From Pseudomonadota bacterium (GTDB lineage Bacteria; Desulfobacterota; Binatia; Binatales; Binataceae), in NCBI GenBank assembly GCA_021323675.1, contig JAJPKP010000021.1, forward strand, positions 1 through 64,000: DNA of 64,000 bases. Direction: 5' to 3'. Shown piece by piece: positions 1 through 11,209 of the stretch. Below the pieces are notes generated by a model. It was not told where the DNA came from and did no database searches. It saw only the letters and a list, made by a program, of their open reading frames with translations. A program made the position numbers and the translations under genes. Position 1 is the stretch's first letter. Each line of letters opens with the position of its first letter.

Positions 1-1163
1 CCTACCACGAACGAACGCTTGAACGGATAGATCGCAACCTTCGCATCCGGCACCGGACGATCGCGCGTCGCCAGCCAGTAGATGTGGCTGCGGAACAGGC
101 GGCCGCTCTGATCGTAGGTATCGATGTACGGCTCGAACCACATCTCGCCGTCCATATAGATGATCGTCCGCGAGTCGAGAGCGCGCACGCGCTTGCGATC
201 GGGCGTTGCTTCGATCACGTACAGATGGCGCATCTCCCACGCTTCGGGGCAGGCGCTGGTGCCGCCGTCGGTCGGGCAGCGCTGCTCGGGCGAATGGAGC
301 GCGTGGATGGTCGCGAGCATGTTCTTCTCGCCGAGGAACTTGTAGTAGTACTGCTCGGTCTTCGGATTGAATCCAGAGTAGTGATCCGGATCCCAGGCGT
401 GAGCCGAGGTGCCGTTGGTGGTGGTGGACGAGCTCATGATGGCCTCGTCGATACGGCGCACACGGCGGGTGCCTGCCGAGACGTCCCAGATGTCATCGCC
501 GCGCTTCGGATCGGCGTAGCGCCAGCGGATGAAACCTGAGCCGCGAATTTCGTTGGGCGACAGGATTGGGTAGAGGCCGAACAGCCAGTAGCGGCCGGTG
601 GTCTTGAAGTCGGGATCGATCGGCACCGGCTCCACTTCGGTGCGGCCCACGAGGTCGTAACCCATGTAATGGCCGATCTGGAAGTACTCGATCTGCTGCT
701 GCTGCGGGCCGGAGCGCTCGAAGCTTGAGTCGCAGTCGTAGTAGCGGAGATCGTAGTCGTCGGTGGTGATCGGACGGAACACGTTGTTCCATACGATCTT
801 GTTGGCGACGTCAGGATCGTTCGCGTCGATTAGCGGGAAGGGCTGGCCGGCGACATAGCCCACGACGCTGCGCTTGTCCTGCGAAAGCCGGACCTGCGCG
901 GAATACTTTTCAGTCGCGTCCTTGTACGGGGGCGGCCAATCGACCCGTTCGGTCGGCACGATCTTCAGCGTCATGCCGTGGGTCACTTTGTAGTAGACGC
1001 CAGGCCCGACCAGGTCCTTCACCTTGCTCGCATTCTCGGGCGTGATGAAATCTCCTGGTTTGACCTGCGCGTAGCTGCGGCTGCCGATAGCGCCGATAGC
1101 GCATATCGTCAGAGCCGCGACGACCGTCTTGCACCATGACGGTCCTCTCTTCTCGATACGCAT
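1..1163 (-). CDS. DUF1329 (LolB-like) secreted protein, C-terminus cut off by the window edge
   Basis: The frame opens at ATG 1163, with GGAGGA seven bases upstream, and is still open at base 1. About 387 residues are present and the C-terminus is missing. Residues 1-30 look like a signal peptide: basic start, hydrophobic core, then Ser-Tyr-Ala before Gln. Stretches such as GDFITPEN, IVWNNVFRPIT, RYYDCDSSFER, WEMRHLYVIEATP and IIYMDGEMW match what I remember of DUF1329 (PF07044). Members are periplasmic or outer-membrane proteins often found near hydrocarbon, steroid or aromatic degradation genes. No such partner gene is visible here, so the substrate is unknown. The gene stands alone, with 381 bases of non-coding DNA upstream. 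Confidence 0.85.
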   Translation of the reverse strand, partial: MRIEKRGPSWCKTVVAALTICAIGAIGSRSYAQVKPGDFITPENASKVKDLVGPGVYYKVTHGMTLKIVPTERVDWPPPYKDATEKYSAQVRLSQDKRSVVGYVAGQPFPLIDANDPDVANKIVWNNVFRPITTDDYDLRYYDCDSSFERSGPQQQQIEYFQIGHYMGYDLVGRTEVEPVPIDPDFKTTGRYWLFGLYPILSPNEIRGSGFIRWRYADPKRGDDIWDVSAGTRRVRRIDEAIMSSSTTTNGTSAHAWDPDHYSGFNPKTEQYYYKFLGEKNMLATIHALHSPEQRCPTDGGTSACPEAWEMRHLYVIEATPDRKRVRALDSRTIIYMDGEMWFEPYIDTYDQSGRLFRSHIYWLATRDRPVPDAKVAIYPFKRSFVV

Positions 1164-1482
1164 CACATGGTCCTCCAAAAACTGATCGCGGCGAAAAATT
1201 GCCGCACTAATGCTCTAAAATTATGGGTGCGCGAGAAGCGGAGCAAATCGATTTGGGCGAAAAAACAAGGCGCGGCGGACGGCGCTAATTCCGGACATTC
1301 TTATCCCTAATATCGCCCGAAAATAATGCTCGCAGGCGCGCCTGTTTCTGGCGCACATGACTCGTTTGGATGCATCGAAAAAAAATTTTTTCTGACCGGC
1401 GGTTCAGCGAAACTCTGATCCGTCCAAACTGAAATCTTGAACCGATCTCGCGCTTGACGCCGCCTGTTTATCCGCCGGAAAC
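1164..1482. other. Non-coding gap with A/T tract
   Basis: No convincing gene lies here. The stretch is richer in A and T than its surroundings. It contains an eight-A/six-T run at 1378-1391, which would make intrinsically bent DNA, and a small inverted repeat GCGGC...GCCGC around 1188-1205. It must carry the promoter of the leftward DUF1329 gene. A CATAAT element on the minus strand near 1223 is a possible -10 box, but its best -35 partner is at poor spacing. Confidence 0.5.
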
Positions 1483-1520
1483 AAAAACGGCGGAGGCTGA
1501 ATCGCGCCTCCGCCGTTTTT
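1483..1520 (-). terminator. Intrinsic terminator of the ferredoxin gene (bidirectional form)
   Basis: A perfect 15-bp inverted repeat, AAAAACGGCGGAGGC at 1483-1497 and its complement at 1506-1520, encloses an 8-base loop. It has an A run on one side and a T run on the other, so it can work in both directions. It lies 25 bases beyond the ferredoxin stop codon. Confidence 0.9.
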
Positions 1521-1544
1521 CCTTCCGCGCCGCGAAAGGCGAAT

Positions 1545-1904
1545 TCACGCGTTGGGATCGAGTCCCCATTTTTTCTTGTTCGCCGCAATCTGCTCGCTGG
1601 TCGGATGCTCTTTCTGCTCGAAGGCTTTCACCTTGAACTGATCCATAATCTCGAGCATCGCGTGATTCAGATCGACATCGTCCTTGAACACGTCGGGCAC
1701 CGCAGGCTCCTCGAAAATCGCCTGCCACGGGCACTCGGGTTCGCAAGCGCCGCAATCGATGCATTCGTCCGGGTTGATGTAGAGCTGATTGGGAAACTTC
1801 TCCGTATCGGAGCCAACGTACTCGTAGATGCAATCGACGGGGCAAACACTGACACATCCGGTATCGACGCAGTCACGGCATAGCCGGGTAATCGTCCAGG
1901 GCAT
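1545..1904 (-). CDS. fdxA: 7Fe ferredoxin (FdxA type)
   Basis: Small electron carrier of 119 residues with nine cysteines at 9, 12, 17, 21, 25, 48, 51, 54 and 58. This is the pattern of Azotobacter ferredoxin I, which binds one 3Fe-4S and one 4Fe-4S cluster. The second motif [12 protein letters not shown] is unmodified and is followed by the usual FdxA C-terminal extension. It acts in the cytoplasm. The start ATG 1904 follows GGAGAG at good spacing. It is transcribed divergently from fumC and ends before a strong terminator, so it is probably monocistronic. Its redox partner cannot be told from the context. Confidence 0.93.
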   Translation of the reverse strand: MPWTITRLCRDCVDTGCVSVCPVDCIYEYVGSDTEKFPNQLYINPDECIDCGACEPECPWQAIFEEPAVPDVFKDDVDLNHAMLEIMDQFKVKAFEQKEHPTSEQIAANKKKWGLDPNA

Positions 1905-2032
1905 CGGCTGTTACTCTCCTATTGAGAAGCGTATGCGGCTTAAACTATATCGGCAGGGCGCGGCAGGAAAGCCCGAAGGGCCTGTCCGCCGCGACAGCGC
2001 CGGCTAGCGCCGGCCTGCCTGGAGGTTTCAAC

Positions 2033-3442
<1,410 letters not shown>

Positions 3443-3458
3443 TTCGGGTTCCAAGGTG

Positions 3459-4502
3459 ATGAAGACGGCGGCGGCGGGATTGGTCGTCCTTGCGTTCGCG
3501 GCGATCGCATCCGCCGCCTATGCATCGGCGCCCGCCGCCAACACGCTGCTCCAGCCTCCGCTGCAGCACGGCCAGCCGGTCAAGGTCGCCATCGGCCTGC
3601 GCATCATCAACATCGCGTCGATCGACGAGGTCAAGGAGCAGTTCGAGCTGGACGGCTACCTGATAGCGCGATGGAGCGATCCGCGCCTGGCCTACACGCC
3701 GGACGGTCCCGACGACGGCAGCCGCGAATACGAACGGGGCCAGATCTGGATTCCCTACTTTGAAATGGTCAACGCGGTGTACCCGCATGATCGTTATGAC
3801 GTTTCGATCCGCGGAGGACCGGACGGCACGATCAACTACTTCGAGCGGTTCCACGTGGTGCTGTCCTCGAAGTTCAGGCTGCGGCGGTTTCCGTTCGACG
3901 AGCAATCGCTGCTGATTATCATCCATCCTTTCGTTCGGCAGATCGGCGACGTGGCCTTCGCGCTGTACGATCACGACGTGTGGGCGGCCAACGAGCTGAA
4001 TCAATACAGTTCGCTCGCCCAGTGGAGGTTTCGGACGGTCGAGCCATCGATTCGAACCACGAACCTCTACGGAAGGCTCTCCAGTCCGGAGGCGCGCTAT
4101 ACGATCAACGTCACCCGGCGCTACAATTTTTATCTGTGGAAAGTGTTCCTGCCGCTTTTGCTGATGGTGCTGCTGTCATGGTCGGTGTTCTGGGTGGAGG
4201 CGCGCGACCTCTCCAACCAGGTCCAGATCGCGGTCACCACCATCCTGACCGTGATCGCGTTCGCGTTCGCGATTTCGGCGACGATGCCGCGGGTTCCGTA
4301 CCTGACGTACATCGATGCGTTCTTTCTCACCTGCTATGTGTTCGTGTTCCTTGCGATCGTGGAGCTGATGGCGGTGCATCTGGCGCATCGCCGCGAGCGC
4401 CGCGGCGACCTGGGAATCCGCATCCAGCGCATCTCGCGCTGGGCTATTCCGATCGCATTCGTTGCGACGAACCTGATCGTGATCGAGCACTTCCTCGGAT
4501 GA
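3459..4502 (+). CDS. Prokaryotic pentameric ligand-gated ion channel (GLIC/ELIC type)
   Basis: Cys-loop receptor homologue of about 347 residues. A signal peptide (residues 1-25) leads into an extracellular beta-sandwich with the family features LRIINIASIDEV, a WSDPRL box and RRFPFDEQSL in place of the Cys-loop (no cysteine pair, as in other bacterial members). Four helices follow: M1 about 222-243, M2 about 251-273, M3 about 284-306, M4 about 327-347. M2 aligns without gaps to GLIC, ending in PRVPYLTY where GLIC has PKTPYMTY. The GLIC pore glutamate at -2' is replaced by serine, with an aspartate two positions earlier, so ion selectivity is open. Ligand unknown. Start ATG 3459 (GTG 3456 also possible). 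It lies 16 bases after fumC and converges on the next gene with 4 bases between stops. Confidence 0.93.
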   Translation: MKTAAAGLVVLAFAAIASAAYASAPAANTLLQPPLQHGQPVKVAIGLRIINIASIDEVKEQFELDGYLIARWSDPRLAYTPDGPDDGSREYERGQIWIPYFEMVNAVYPHDRYDVSIRGGPDGTINYFERFHVVLSSKFRLRRFPFDEQSLLIIIHPFVRQIGDVAFALYDHDVWAANELNQYSSLAQWRFRTVEPSIRTTNLYGRLSSPEARYTINVTRRYNFYLWKVFLPLLLMVLLSWSVFWVEARDLSNQVQIAVTTILTVIAFAFAISATMPRVPYLTYIDAFFLTCYVFVFLAIVELMAVHLAHRRERRGDLGIRIQRISRWAIPIAFVATNLIVIEHFLG

Positions 4503-4506
4503 GCGT

Positions 4507-6120
4507 TTACATCCTGAAGACGCCGAATTGCGATGCGGGCGGGATGGGCGCGTTGAGCGCGGCGGCAATTCCGAGCGCGAGCGCGTTTCGGGTCTCGACC
4601 GGGTCGAGCACGCCGTCGTCCCACAGGCGGGCGCTCGAATAGTAGCAGCTCGATTCCAGCTCGTACTTTTCGAGAGTGGGCCGCACGAATTCGCGCTGCT
4701 CGATTTCGCTCATCGCTCCGCCCTCGCGCTTCAATTGATCGAGCTTGACGGTAAGGAGAGTGTTGGCGGCCTGCTCGCCGCCCATCACCGAGATGCGCGA
4801 GTTGGGCCACATGAACAGCAGCCGCGGACCGTAGGCGCGGCCGCACATCCCGTAGTTGCCGGCGCCGTTGGAAGCTCCGATGATCACGGTGAACTTGGGC
4901 ACCTGCGCATTGGCGACCGCATTCACCATCTTGGCGCCGTCCTTCGCGATTCCGCCCTGCTCGTAGCGTTTGCCGACGATGAAGCCGGTAATGTTCTGGA
5001 GAAAGATGAGCGGGATGCGCCGCGCGCAGCACAGCTCGATGAAATGGGTCGCCTTGAGGGCGGATTCGCTGAACAGCACGCCGTTGTTGGCGACAATTCC
5101 CACCGGGTAGCCATAGATCCGCGCGAAACCCGTGACCAGCGTCGTACCGTAGCGCGGCTTGAACTCATGCATCCTGCTGCCGTCGACGATCCGCGCGATG
5201 ACTTCGCGGACTTCATACGGCTTGCGGGTGTCGGTCGGGATGACGCCGTAGAGCTCGGCGGGATCGTAGTAGGGATCTTCGGGCGTATCCTGCTGAATGG
5301 CGTCCTGGAGGGGACGGGGACCCAGGTTTTCGATGATCGAACGCGCGATCCGGAGCGCATCGTGGTCGTCATCGGCCAGATGGTCGCTGACCCCTGAGAG
5401 CCTGGTATGGATGTCGCCGCCGCCGAGTTCCTCGGCGCTCACTTCCTCGCCGGTTGCCGCGCGCACCAGAGGGGGACCGGCGAGAAAAATCGTGCCCTGG
5501 TTGCGGACGATGACGTTTTCATCGCACATCGCCGGAACGTAGGCGCCGCCCGCCGTGCACGATCCCATCACCACCGCGACCTGCGCGATCCCCATCGCGG
5601 ACATCCGCGCCTGGTTGTAGAAAATGCGGCCGAAGTGGTCGCGATCGGGAAAGACCTCCGCCTGCAACGGAAGAAACGCGCCGCCGGAATCCACGAGGTA
5701 AACGCATGGCAGGCGGTTCTCCATCGCGATCTCCTGCGCGCGGAGATGCTTTTTCACCGTGATTGGATAGTAGGTGCCGCCCTTCACCGTCGCATCGTTC
5801 GCGACCACGATCACCTCGCGTCCGTGCACCCGTCCAATTCCCGTGACCATTCCCGCCGCGGGCGCATCGTTGTCGTACATCCCGTAGGCCGCGAGGGCGG
5901 ATAGTTCGAGAAACGGGCTGCTCTCGTCGAGCAGTTTTTTCACCCGGTCTCTCACCAGCAGTTTGCCTCGATCGGTGTGGCGCTTGCGGGCATGTTCCGG
6001 GCCGCCCTGGCGAATCCGATCGATCTCGGCGCGCAGCCGGGCGACCTGCGCTTCGATCGCTTCGCGGTTCTTTCGAAATTCCTCGGAGCCTGGATTGATG
6101 CGCGACTCGATGCGTTCCAT
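4507..6120 (-). CDS. Acyl-CoA carboxylase carboxyltransferase (beta) subunit
   Basis: Transfers carboxyl from carboxybiotin to an acyl-CoA. The 537-residue protein has two crotonase-like halves with ACC-type oxyanion motifs: [13 protein letters not shown] in the first half and [19 protein letters not shown] in the second. Together with [13 protein letters not shown] this resembles methylcrotonyl-CoA or geranyl-CoA carboxylase subunits more than propionyl-CoA ones. The true substrate cannot be fixed from sequence. I chose ATG 6120 because homologues begin near [15 protein letters not shown]; a longer frame to 6228 is open. No biotin carboxylase or biotin carrier gene is next to it, so its alpha subunit must be encoded elsewhere. 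Confidence 0.9.
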   Translation of the reverse strand: MERIESRINPGSEEFRKNREAIEAQVARLRAEIDRIRQGGPEHARKRHTDRGKLLVRDRVKKLLDESSPFLELSALAAYGMYDNDAPAAGMVTGIGRVHGREVIVVANDATVKGGTYYPITVKKHLRAQEIAMENRLPCVYLVDSGGAFLPLQAEVFPDRDHFGRIFYNQARMSAMGIAQVAVVMGSCTAGGAYVPAMCDENVIVRNQGTIFLAGPPLVRAATGEEVSAEELGGGDIHTRLSGVSDHLADDDHDALRIARSIIENLGPRPLQDAIQQDTPEDPYYDPAELYGVIPTDTRKPYEVREVIARIVDGSRMHEFKPRYGTTLVTGFARIYGYPVGIVANNGVLFSESALKATHFIELCCARRIPLIFLQNITGFIVGKRYEQGGIAKDGAKMVNAVANAQVPKFTVIIGASNGAGNYGMCGRAYGPRLLFMWPNSRISVMGGEQAANTLLTVKLDQLKREGGAMSEIEQREFVRPTLEKYELESSCYYSSARLWDDGVLDPVETRNALALGIAAALNAPIPPASQFGVFRM

Positions 6121-6236
6121 GCGGCCTTTATCTTTCCTCAAGAACGAAGAACCTGCCAAGCCGAATACGAAATGCGGTAGACTGCGGGGTTGTGGTTCTC
6201 CCCGGCCCGCATCGGGTTCGAGGAGCAACGATCGCC

Positions 6237-8576
6237 ATGCGCGAACGCGATTTGAAAGCGCTCGAATTCGACAAGGTTCTGCACCTTGCGATGGAGCATG
6301 CCGCCTCGGAGCCGGGACGCGACGCGATCGCGCGCCTGCATCCGTCCACCGATCCGGCCGAGGTCGCCGATCGCCTGCGCGCCACCGCGGAGATGGTCGA
6401 GCTGCGATCGCATGCGGGAACTCTGCCGATGCGCGAATTCGCCGACCAGCGCAGCCTGATCCTGGCTGCTTCGCGATCGGGCGCGGTGCTGGATGGCGCG
6501 TCGCTGGTGAAGGTGCGCGACTTCGTTCTCGCCTCGCGCACCATCGCCGCGTTCCTCCGATCGAGAGTGGAGCGCCTTCCCCATCTCAGCCTGCTCCATC
6601 AAAACCTGCTTGCGCCCAAGGAACTCGCCGATGCTCTGATGGGAGCGCTCGCGGATGACGGCGGATTGCTTGATGAGGCCAGCCCGGAACTCAAGCGGTT
6701 GCGGACCCGCCTGCGAGACGAACGCGCGGACCTGGAGACCCGCCTTCTTCGATCCCTCAGCGCCTCGGGGATGGAGCCGTTCGTGTCGGACTACGTGGTG
6801 ACGGTCCGCAATCACCGCTTCGTTTTGCCGCTCAAACTGAACTACTCCGAGCGGCTCGAAGGAATCGTCCAGGACCGATCGGTCTCAGGCGAAACCCTGT
6901 TCGTCGAGCCGATGTGGGCGGTCGAACTAAACAACCGCGTGATGATGCTGGAGCGGGAGGCGGAGGCGGAAGAACATCGCATCCTCGCGGCGCTAACCGC
7001 GATGACCGGGGGCTATGCGCAGGAACTTGCGCTTACGTTCGAAGCGATGGTCGAGCTCGATGCGCTCAACGCGCGCGCGATCCTGGCGAAGCGATGGAGG
7101 GCAATCGAGCCGCGGATTTCCGAGGAGGGGCTCGAACTGCGCGACGCGCGCCATCCGTTGCTGCTCGCGTCGCATCGCGAAGTCGTACCCATCGATGTGA
7201 AGATAGCTCCGGGGCAGCGCGGAATCGTAATCTCGGGCCCCAACACCGGGGGCAAAACCGTCGCGCTGAAAACGGTCGGCCTGCTGTCGCTGATGGCGCA
7301 GGCGGGGCTGCTCATTCCCGCCCGCGACGCCAGCAGCATCACGGTCTTTCGCAGCGTGTTCGCCGATATCGGCGACGAACAATCCATCGAGGCGAACCTG
7401 TCGAGCTTCTCGGGACATATCGCAAATCTTTCCGAGATCGTGCGATCGCTCGAAGAGCCCGCGCTCGTCATCCTCGACGAGCCCGGGGCCGGCACCGACC
7501 CCGCCGAAGGCGCGGCCCTGGCAATAGGATTGATGAACTACCTTGCCGCGCGGCGATGCCTGGTCGCGATTGCCACGCATTCCACCGCGGTAAAGCTCTA
7601 TGCCTACTCCCGGGCTGGATTCGAAGCCGCCGCGGTCGATTTCGATGCGGAGCGGCTGACGCCGCTCTATCGCCTCAAGCCCCATACCATCGGCCAAAGC
7701 TACGGGCTCGCCGTCGCAAGCCGGCTCGGGTTGCCCGCCGAGGTAATCGACTCGGCGCGCGAGGCGCTTGGCGGCGGCAGCCTCGAATTGGAGCAGGCAA
7801 TCGGGCGGCTCGAAAGCGAGCGCAAGCGGCTGATCGAGGAAGTCGAGCGCCTGCGCGAAAGCCGCGAAAAGGGCGAGCGCGAGTCCGCCGAAGCCCGCCA
7901 GAAGGCGGAACGCGCGCGCGAACGAGCCGATGCCGAGCGCAGGCGCATGCGCGCTGAAGTTTCCGGCGTTATCGAGGAACTGCGCCGGGAGGGATCGGAC
8001 GTGATCCGCGATCTGAAAACACGAACCAAATCGCGCGCCGACTTGAGCGCATTCGTGGCGCGCGCCGCCGAAAAGCTCGAGAAGAGCGCTCCCGCTCCTG
8101 CGGAAACGACCGAAGGCGAGGCCGAAGACAAGGTTGCACTAAAACCCGGCGATCAGGTCGAGTTGGGCGAGATTCGCGGCGAACTGCTTTCGATCGAACC
8201 GGGACGCGCCGTGGTCGCGCGGGGCGGTCTGAAGATAGAGGTCGCTCCGGAACGCCTGCGGCGGGCAAAGGGAAGGACATCGGAAACGGCCTCGCGTGCT
8301 CCGATCGTAACGTACAGCTCGGATGCGGGAGGCGGATCGGAAATAAATCTCATCGGGATGCGGACATCCGAGGCGCTTAGAAAGCTCGAGAGCTTTCTCG
8401 ATCAGGCTTTTCTGACCAATCAGCGCGAGGTCCGGATCATCCACGGCATCGGCTCGGGCGCATTACGAAAGGCAATCCAGGAATACCTGGGAACCTCCGC
8501 GTACTGTGCATCGTTTCGGCAGGCCGACCCGCATCACGGCGGCGCCGGCGCAACCATCGTCGAGCTCAACCAGTAA
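6237..8576 (+). CDS. mutS2: MutS2 family ATPase with C-terminal Smr domain
   Basis: DNA- or ribosome-associated ATPase of 779 residues; family roles are suppression of recombination and rescue of collided ribosomes. Order of parts: MutS-like core and clamp, Walker A GPNTGGKT (about 333), Walker [13 protein letters not shown] (about 409), a long charged coiled coil (about 515-600), a KOW-like segment, and an Smr domain at the end (about 700-779). The Smr entry motif, usually LDLHG or LDLRG, reads INLIGMR, so the conserved acidic and basic residues are gone. The later HGIGSGALR and [12 protein letters not shown] elements remain. Start ATG 6237 is preceded by AGGAG. Divergent from the carboxyltransferase gene. 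Confidence 0.94.
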   Translation: MRERDLKALEFDKVLHLAMEHAASEPGRDAIARLHPSTDPAEVADRLRATAEMVELRSHAGTLPMREFADQRSLILAASRSGAVLDGASLVKVRDFVLASRTIAAFLRSRVERLPHLSLLHQNLLAPKELADALMGALADDGGLLDEASPELKRLRTRLRDERADLETRLLRSLSASGMEPFVSDYVVTVRNHRFVLPLKLNYSERLEGIVQDRSVSGETLFVEPMWAVELNNRVMMLEREAEAEEHRILAALTAMTGGYAQELALTFEAMVELDALNARAILAKRWRAIEPRISEEGLELRDARHPLLLASHREVVPIDVKIAPGQRGIVISGPNTGGKTVALKTVGLLSLMAQAGLLIPARDASSITVFRSVFADIGDEQSIEANLSSFSGHIANLSEIVRSLEEPALVILDEPGAGTDPAEGAALAIGLMNYLAARRCLVAIATHSTAVKLYAYSRAGFEAAAVDFDAERLTPLYRLKPHTIGQSYGLAVASRLGLPAEVIDSAREALGGGSLELEQAIGRLESERKRLIEEVERLRESREKGERESAEARQKAERARERADAERRRMRAEVSGVIEELRREGSDVIRDLKTRTKSRADLSAFVARAAEKLEKSAPAPAETTEGEAEDKVALKPGDQVELGEIRGELLSIEPGRAVVARGGLKIEVAPERLRRAKGRTSETASRAPIVTYSSDAGGGSEINLIGMRTSEALRKLESFLDQAFLTNQREVRIIHGIGSGALRKAIQEYLGTSAYCASFRQADPHHGGAGATIVELNQ

Positions 8577-8588
8577 CGCGCCGCCTGT

Positions 8589-11078
8589 TCAGCGCCCGAA
8601 CAGCCCCTTCAATTGATTGAGCGGGTTCGATGGCTGATTGGTTCCGTTTGGGGAACCTCCGCCAAGAAACTTTCCGATTCCCTTGTTGCCGAGAGCCTTC
8701 TCGAGCGCCTTCTGGCCCTGCTCCTGTACGGCATGCTGGGTTGCGCGCTGCGCCAGTTCGGTTACATCGGGCATGATCGCGGGCTTGGGGAGTTGCCCGG
8801 TGATTCGAAGGGGAATGTCGATTTCGCCGTTGTTGTCCGTCACGTAAACAACGTTCTTCTTCTGCGCGATGATCTCTCGCGTCAACTGCTGCGTGAGCAG
8901 GATCCGCGCCGTCATATCGACGTTCTTGTCCATATCGAACCATCCGTCGCCCTTCAGCGCGTAATCCGCCGTCTTCATCAGAAGGTCATGCGAAGTAATG
9001 CGGGGTCCCTGGATGGTGAAGGTCAGCCCCATCTGCTCGAAATCGGTATCGGGGCTCTTGAACAATTCAGGATGGTTGTTGGCGATCGATTGCGGGATAA
9101 GGGAGCCGATCACCGGCAGATTCTGCGTCTTTTCAAAAACTCGCGCGCCGATATTGACGCCGACCAATTTGCCTTGCGCGACCTGCGCCTGGCCGTTACC
9201 CGCAAGGGTCGGCTTGATAGCATCGAAGTCGCCGTTGTTCCTGCCAGATATCTGAACCCTGCCGCTGAGAAGTCCGCGCACGACGCCCGCAGCCTTGGCC
9301 TTTTGCGATTCGAGCGCCTGCTGAAGATTGAGACTGGCCATCGTGACGGCCGCGTTGAACGACCCGCCATGCTCGAGACTGGCATCGGCATTTCCGGAAA
9401 CGGACCCGCCGAAAGCCCCGATCTGCAGTTGCGTCACGCGAAGTTCTTTTCCCGCCAGCGACGTAACGACAACGAGCCCGGTATACGGGATGTTGTTGAG
9501 ATTGCCCGATGCCGAGGTCAGCTTGTCGTCATCGGCGACTGTGCCGTCCCTGAGCGAAAAGGTGCCCGACGCCGTGACCTGATTTAGCTGCTCATCAGCG
9601 GGACGCTTGGGGGCGAAATCGGCGGTACGAAGCGAGCTCGCCGTGAATTCGTAGCTGGCTTTCGGAGGATAGATGGGATCGGCTTGAGCCGACAGCGTCG
9701 CCGATCCTGACCCGAGCTTGAATGCGAGCGGACCGATATTTGCCGCGGAACCGGCAAGCCTGATGTCGCCGTTCAGGTCGCTCACCGCGGCCGCGCCATT
9801 TTGCCCCGGCCGGGGAACAGTCACGTTCGCAAGGGTGACAACCCCGTCCGCCGACGCTTTTCCTGCGGCGTACGAAACGTCGCTATGAATTTCGCTCTTA
9901 CCTGTGATGCCGAGCTTGGCCGCCGAAGGGGAGAGCCGGGTCAGCGAAGCGATATCGAAACGATTGCTGTCCACTCTTCCGCCGAAAGTCCCGGCGCCCA
10001 GTTTTATCTTTGTAGCTGTCAGGTTCAGATCGGCAAGGGTGACCTTGGCCTTTGAAACTGCGACCGATCCTCCCGCCCTGGAAGCATCGACATCGACCTT
10101 CAGGGGAACTCCTGCCGGCTTCTGGAACGAATCGCCATAAGCGATCTGATTGGAGCTCAGGTCGGTGGATATCTGGATGTCGGGCGCGCCGACCTTGCCT
10201 TTGATTGCCGCATCGACACTGACGTTGTCCGAGACCTGGAGTTGGGTGGGAATGGCCTTGGCAAACTCGACCTTTCGCGCATCCGCAAGCGAGACCGGTC
10301 CCGCCTGAAGTTTCAAATCCAGGGGAATCTCGTTCGGATCGATCCCGCCCGCGGTCGCGATCGGTCCCGCGCTTCCGGACAGTTTGACGTTTTGATCCTC
10401 GCCCAGCGCGGCCATCCGCAGCGAAATGTCGAAAGGAGCATTGAAACCGAAATTTCTCACTTCGAGATCGATATGAGATAGCGCGAGCGGCGGCTGTCCC
10501 GCGGCGGCATAAACCACTTTTCCGTCGTGGATATCGAAATCGTGGACTTCCAGCCCCGCAACCGCCCCGGGTTTTGCCCTTTCGGGCGGGACGCTCAGCG
10601 GAGACTCATTGATCGCGCCGCCTGCACCCTTCCTTTCCCGGGTCCCAGGCTCGGCAGCTTGGCGCTCAGATTTTTTCCCGATAGTGGAAACGTTGAGCTG
10701 GCCGTCGGCGTTGCGGATGATGTGAACCTCGGGTTGCTCCAATACGACCTTTGTCACCCGAATCTGTCGCGACAGCAGGGGCAACAGTTCGAGTTTGACG
10801 TAGATGTCGGAAGCGGTGACAAACGGCGAGGAGGAGAAATCGGAGTCATCGGCGACCTTGATTCCGCCAAGGTCGGCTGAAACACCCCATCCGAGCTGCG
10901 CCTTAATCTCCGCCACCTGGACCTGCCGGCCCAGAGCGGAACTTGCGCGCTCGAGAATCGCATCGCGATTCTGCGCGATGATCGAATTGAGGTTGGCGGC
11001 GGCGTAGATGAAAACCGCCCCAATGATCAGAACGATCGCGCCCGCGATACCGCCAAGGATGAAAGCAAGTTTGCGCAT
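8589..11078 (-). CDS. AsmA family inner-membrane-anchored periplasmic protein
   Basis: 829-residue protein with one N-terminal transmembrane helix (residues 4-27) followed by an extended beta-rich periplasmic region. The N-terminal AsmA signature is visible: helix, then RASSALGRQVQVAEIK and a block ending VVLEQPEVHIIRNADGQLNV. The C-terminal AsmA_2-like part covers about 600-760. AsmA-like proteins are thought to carry or guide phospholipids between the two membranes. The extreme C-terminus is Gln/Asn/Pro-rich (LGGGSPNGTNQPSNP). ATG 11078 follows GAGG. It converges on mutS2 with 12 bases between stops and diverges from the Smr gene. Confidence 0.85.
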   Translation of the reverse strand: MRKLAFILGGIAGAIVLIIGAVFIYAAANLNSIIAQNRDAILERASSALGRQVQVAEIKAQLGWGVSADLGGIKVADDSDFSSSPFVTASDIYVKLELLPLLSRQIRVTKVVLEQPEVHIIRNADGQLNVSTIGKKSERQAAEPGTRERKGAGGAINESPLSVPPERAKPGAVAGLEVHDFDIHDGKVVYAAAGQPPLALSHIDLEVRNFGFNAPFDISLRMAALGEDQNVKLSGSAGPIATAGGIDPNEIPLDLKLQAGPVSLADARKVEFAKAIPTQLQVSDNVSVDAAIKGKVGAPDIQISTDLSSNQIAYGDSFQKPAGVPLKVDVDASRAGGSVAVSKAKVTLADLNLTATKIKLGAGTFGGRVDSNRFDIASLTRLSPSAAKLGITGKSEIHSDVSYAAGKASADGVVTLANVTVPRPGQNGAAAVSDLNGDIRLAGSAANIGPLAFKLGSGSATLSAQADPIYPPKASYEFTASSLRTADFAPKRPADEQLNQVTASGTFSLRDGTVADDDKLTSASGNLNNIPYTGLVVVTSLAGKELRVTQLQIGAFGGSVSGNADASLEHGGSFNAAVTMASLNLQQALESQKAKAAGVVRGLLSGRVQISGRNNGDFDAIKPTLAGNGQAQVAQGKLVGVNIGARVFEKTQNLPVIGSLIPQSIANNHPELFKSPDTDFEQMGLTFTIQGPRITSHDLLMKTADYALKGDGWFDMDKNVDMTARILLTQQLTREIIAQKKNVVYVTDNNGEIDIPLRITGQLPKPAIMPDVTELAQRATQHAVQEQGQKALEKALGNKGIGKFLGGGSPNGTNQPSNPLNQLKGLFGR

Positions 11079-11209
11079 CGGACATCCTCGTTGTCGGTTA
11101 GCTCAGAGATGCCGAGTCTAGTTGAAATCCGGGCGGCACGCACCGCATCCCGTCTGGCGGCCCTGGCGGTCTCGTAGGATAATCTCGGGAAAGTTCGGCG
11201 GATTATGAC

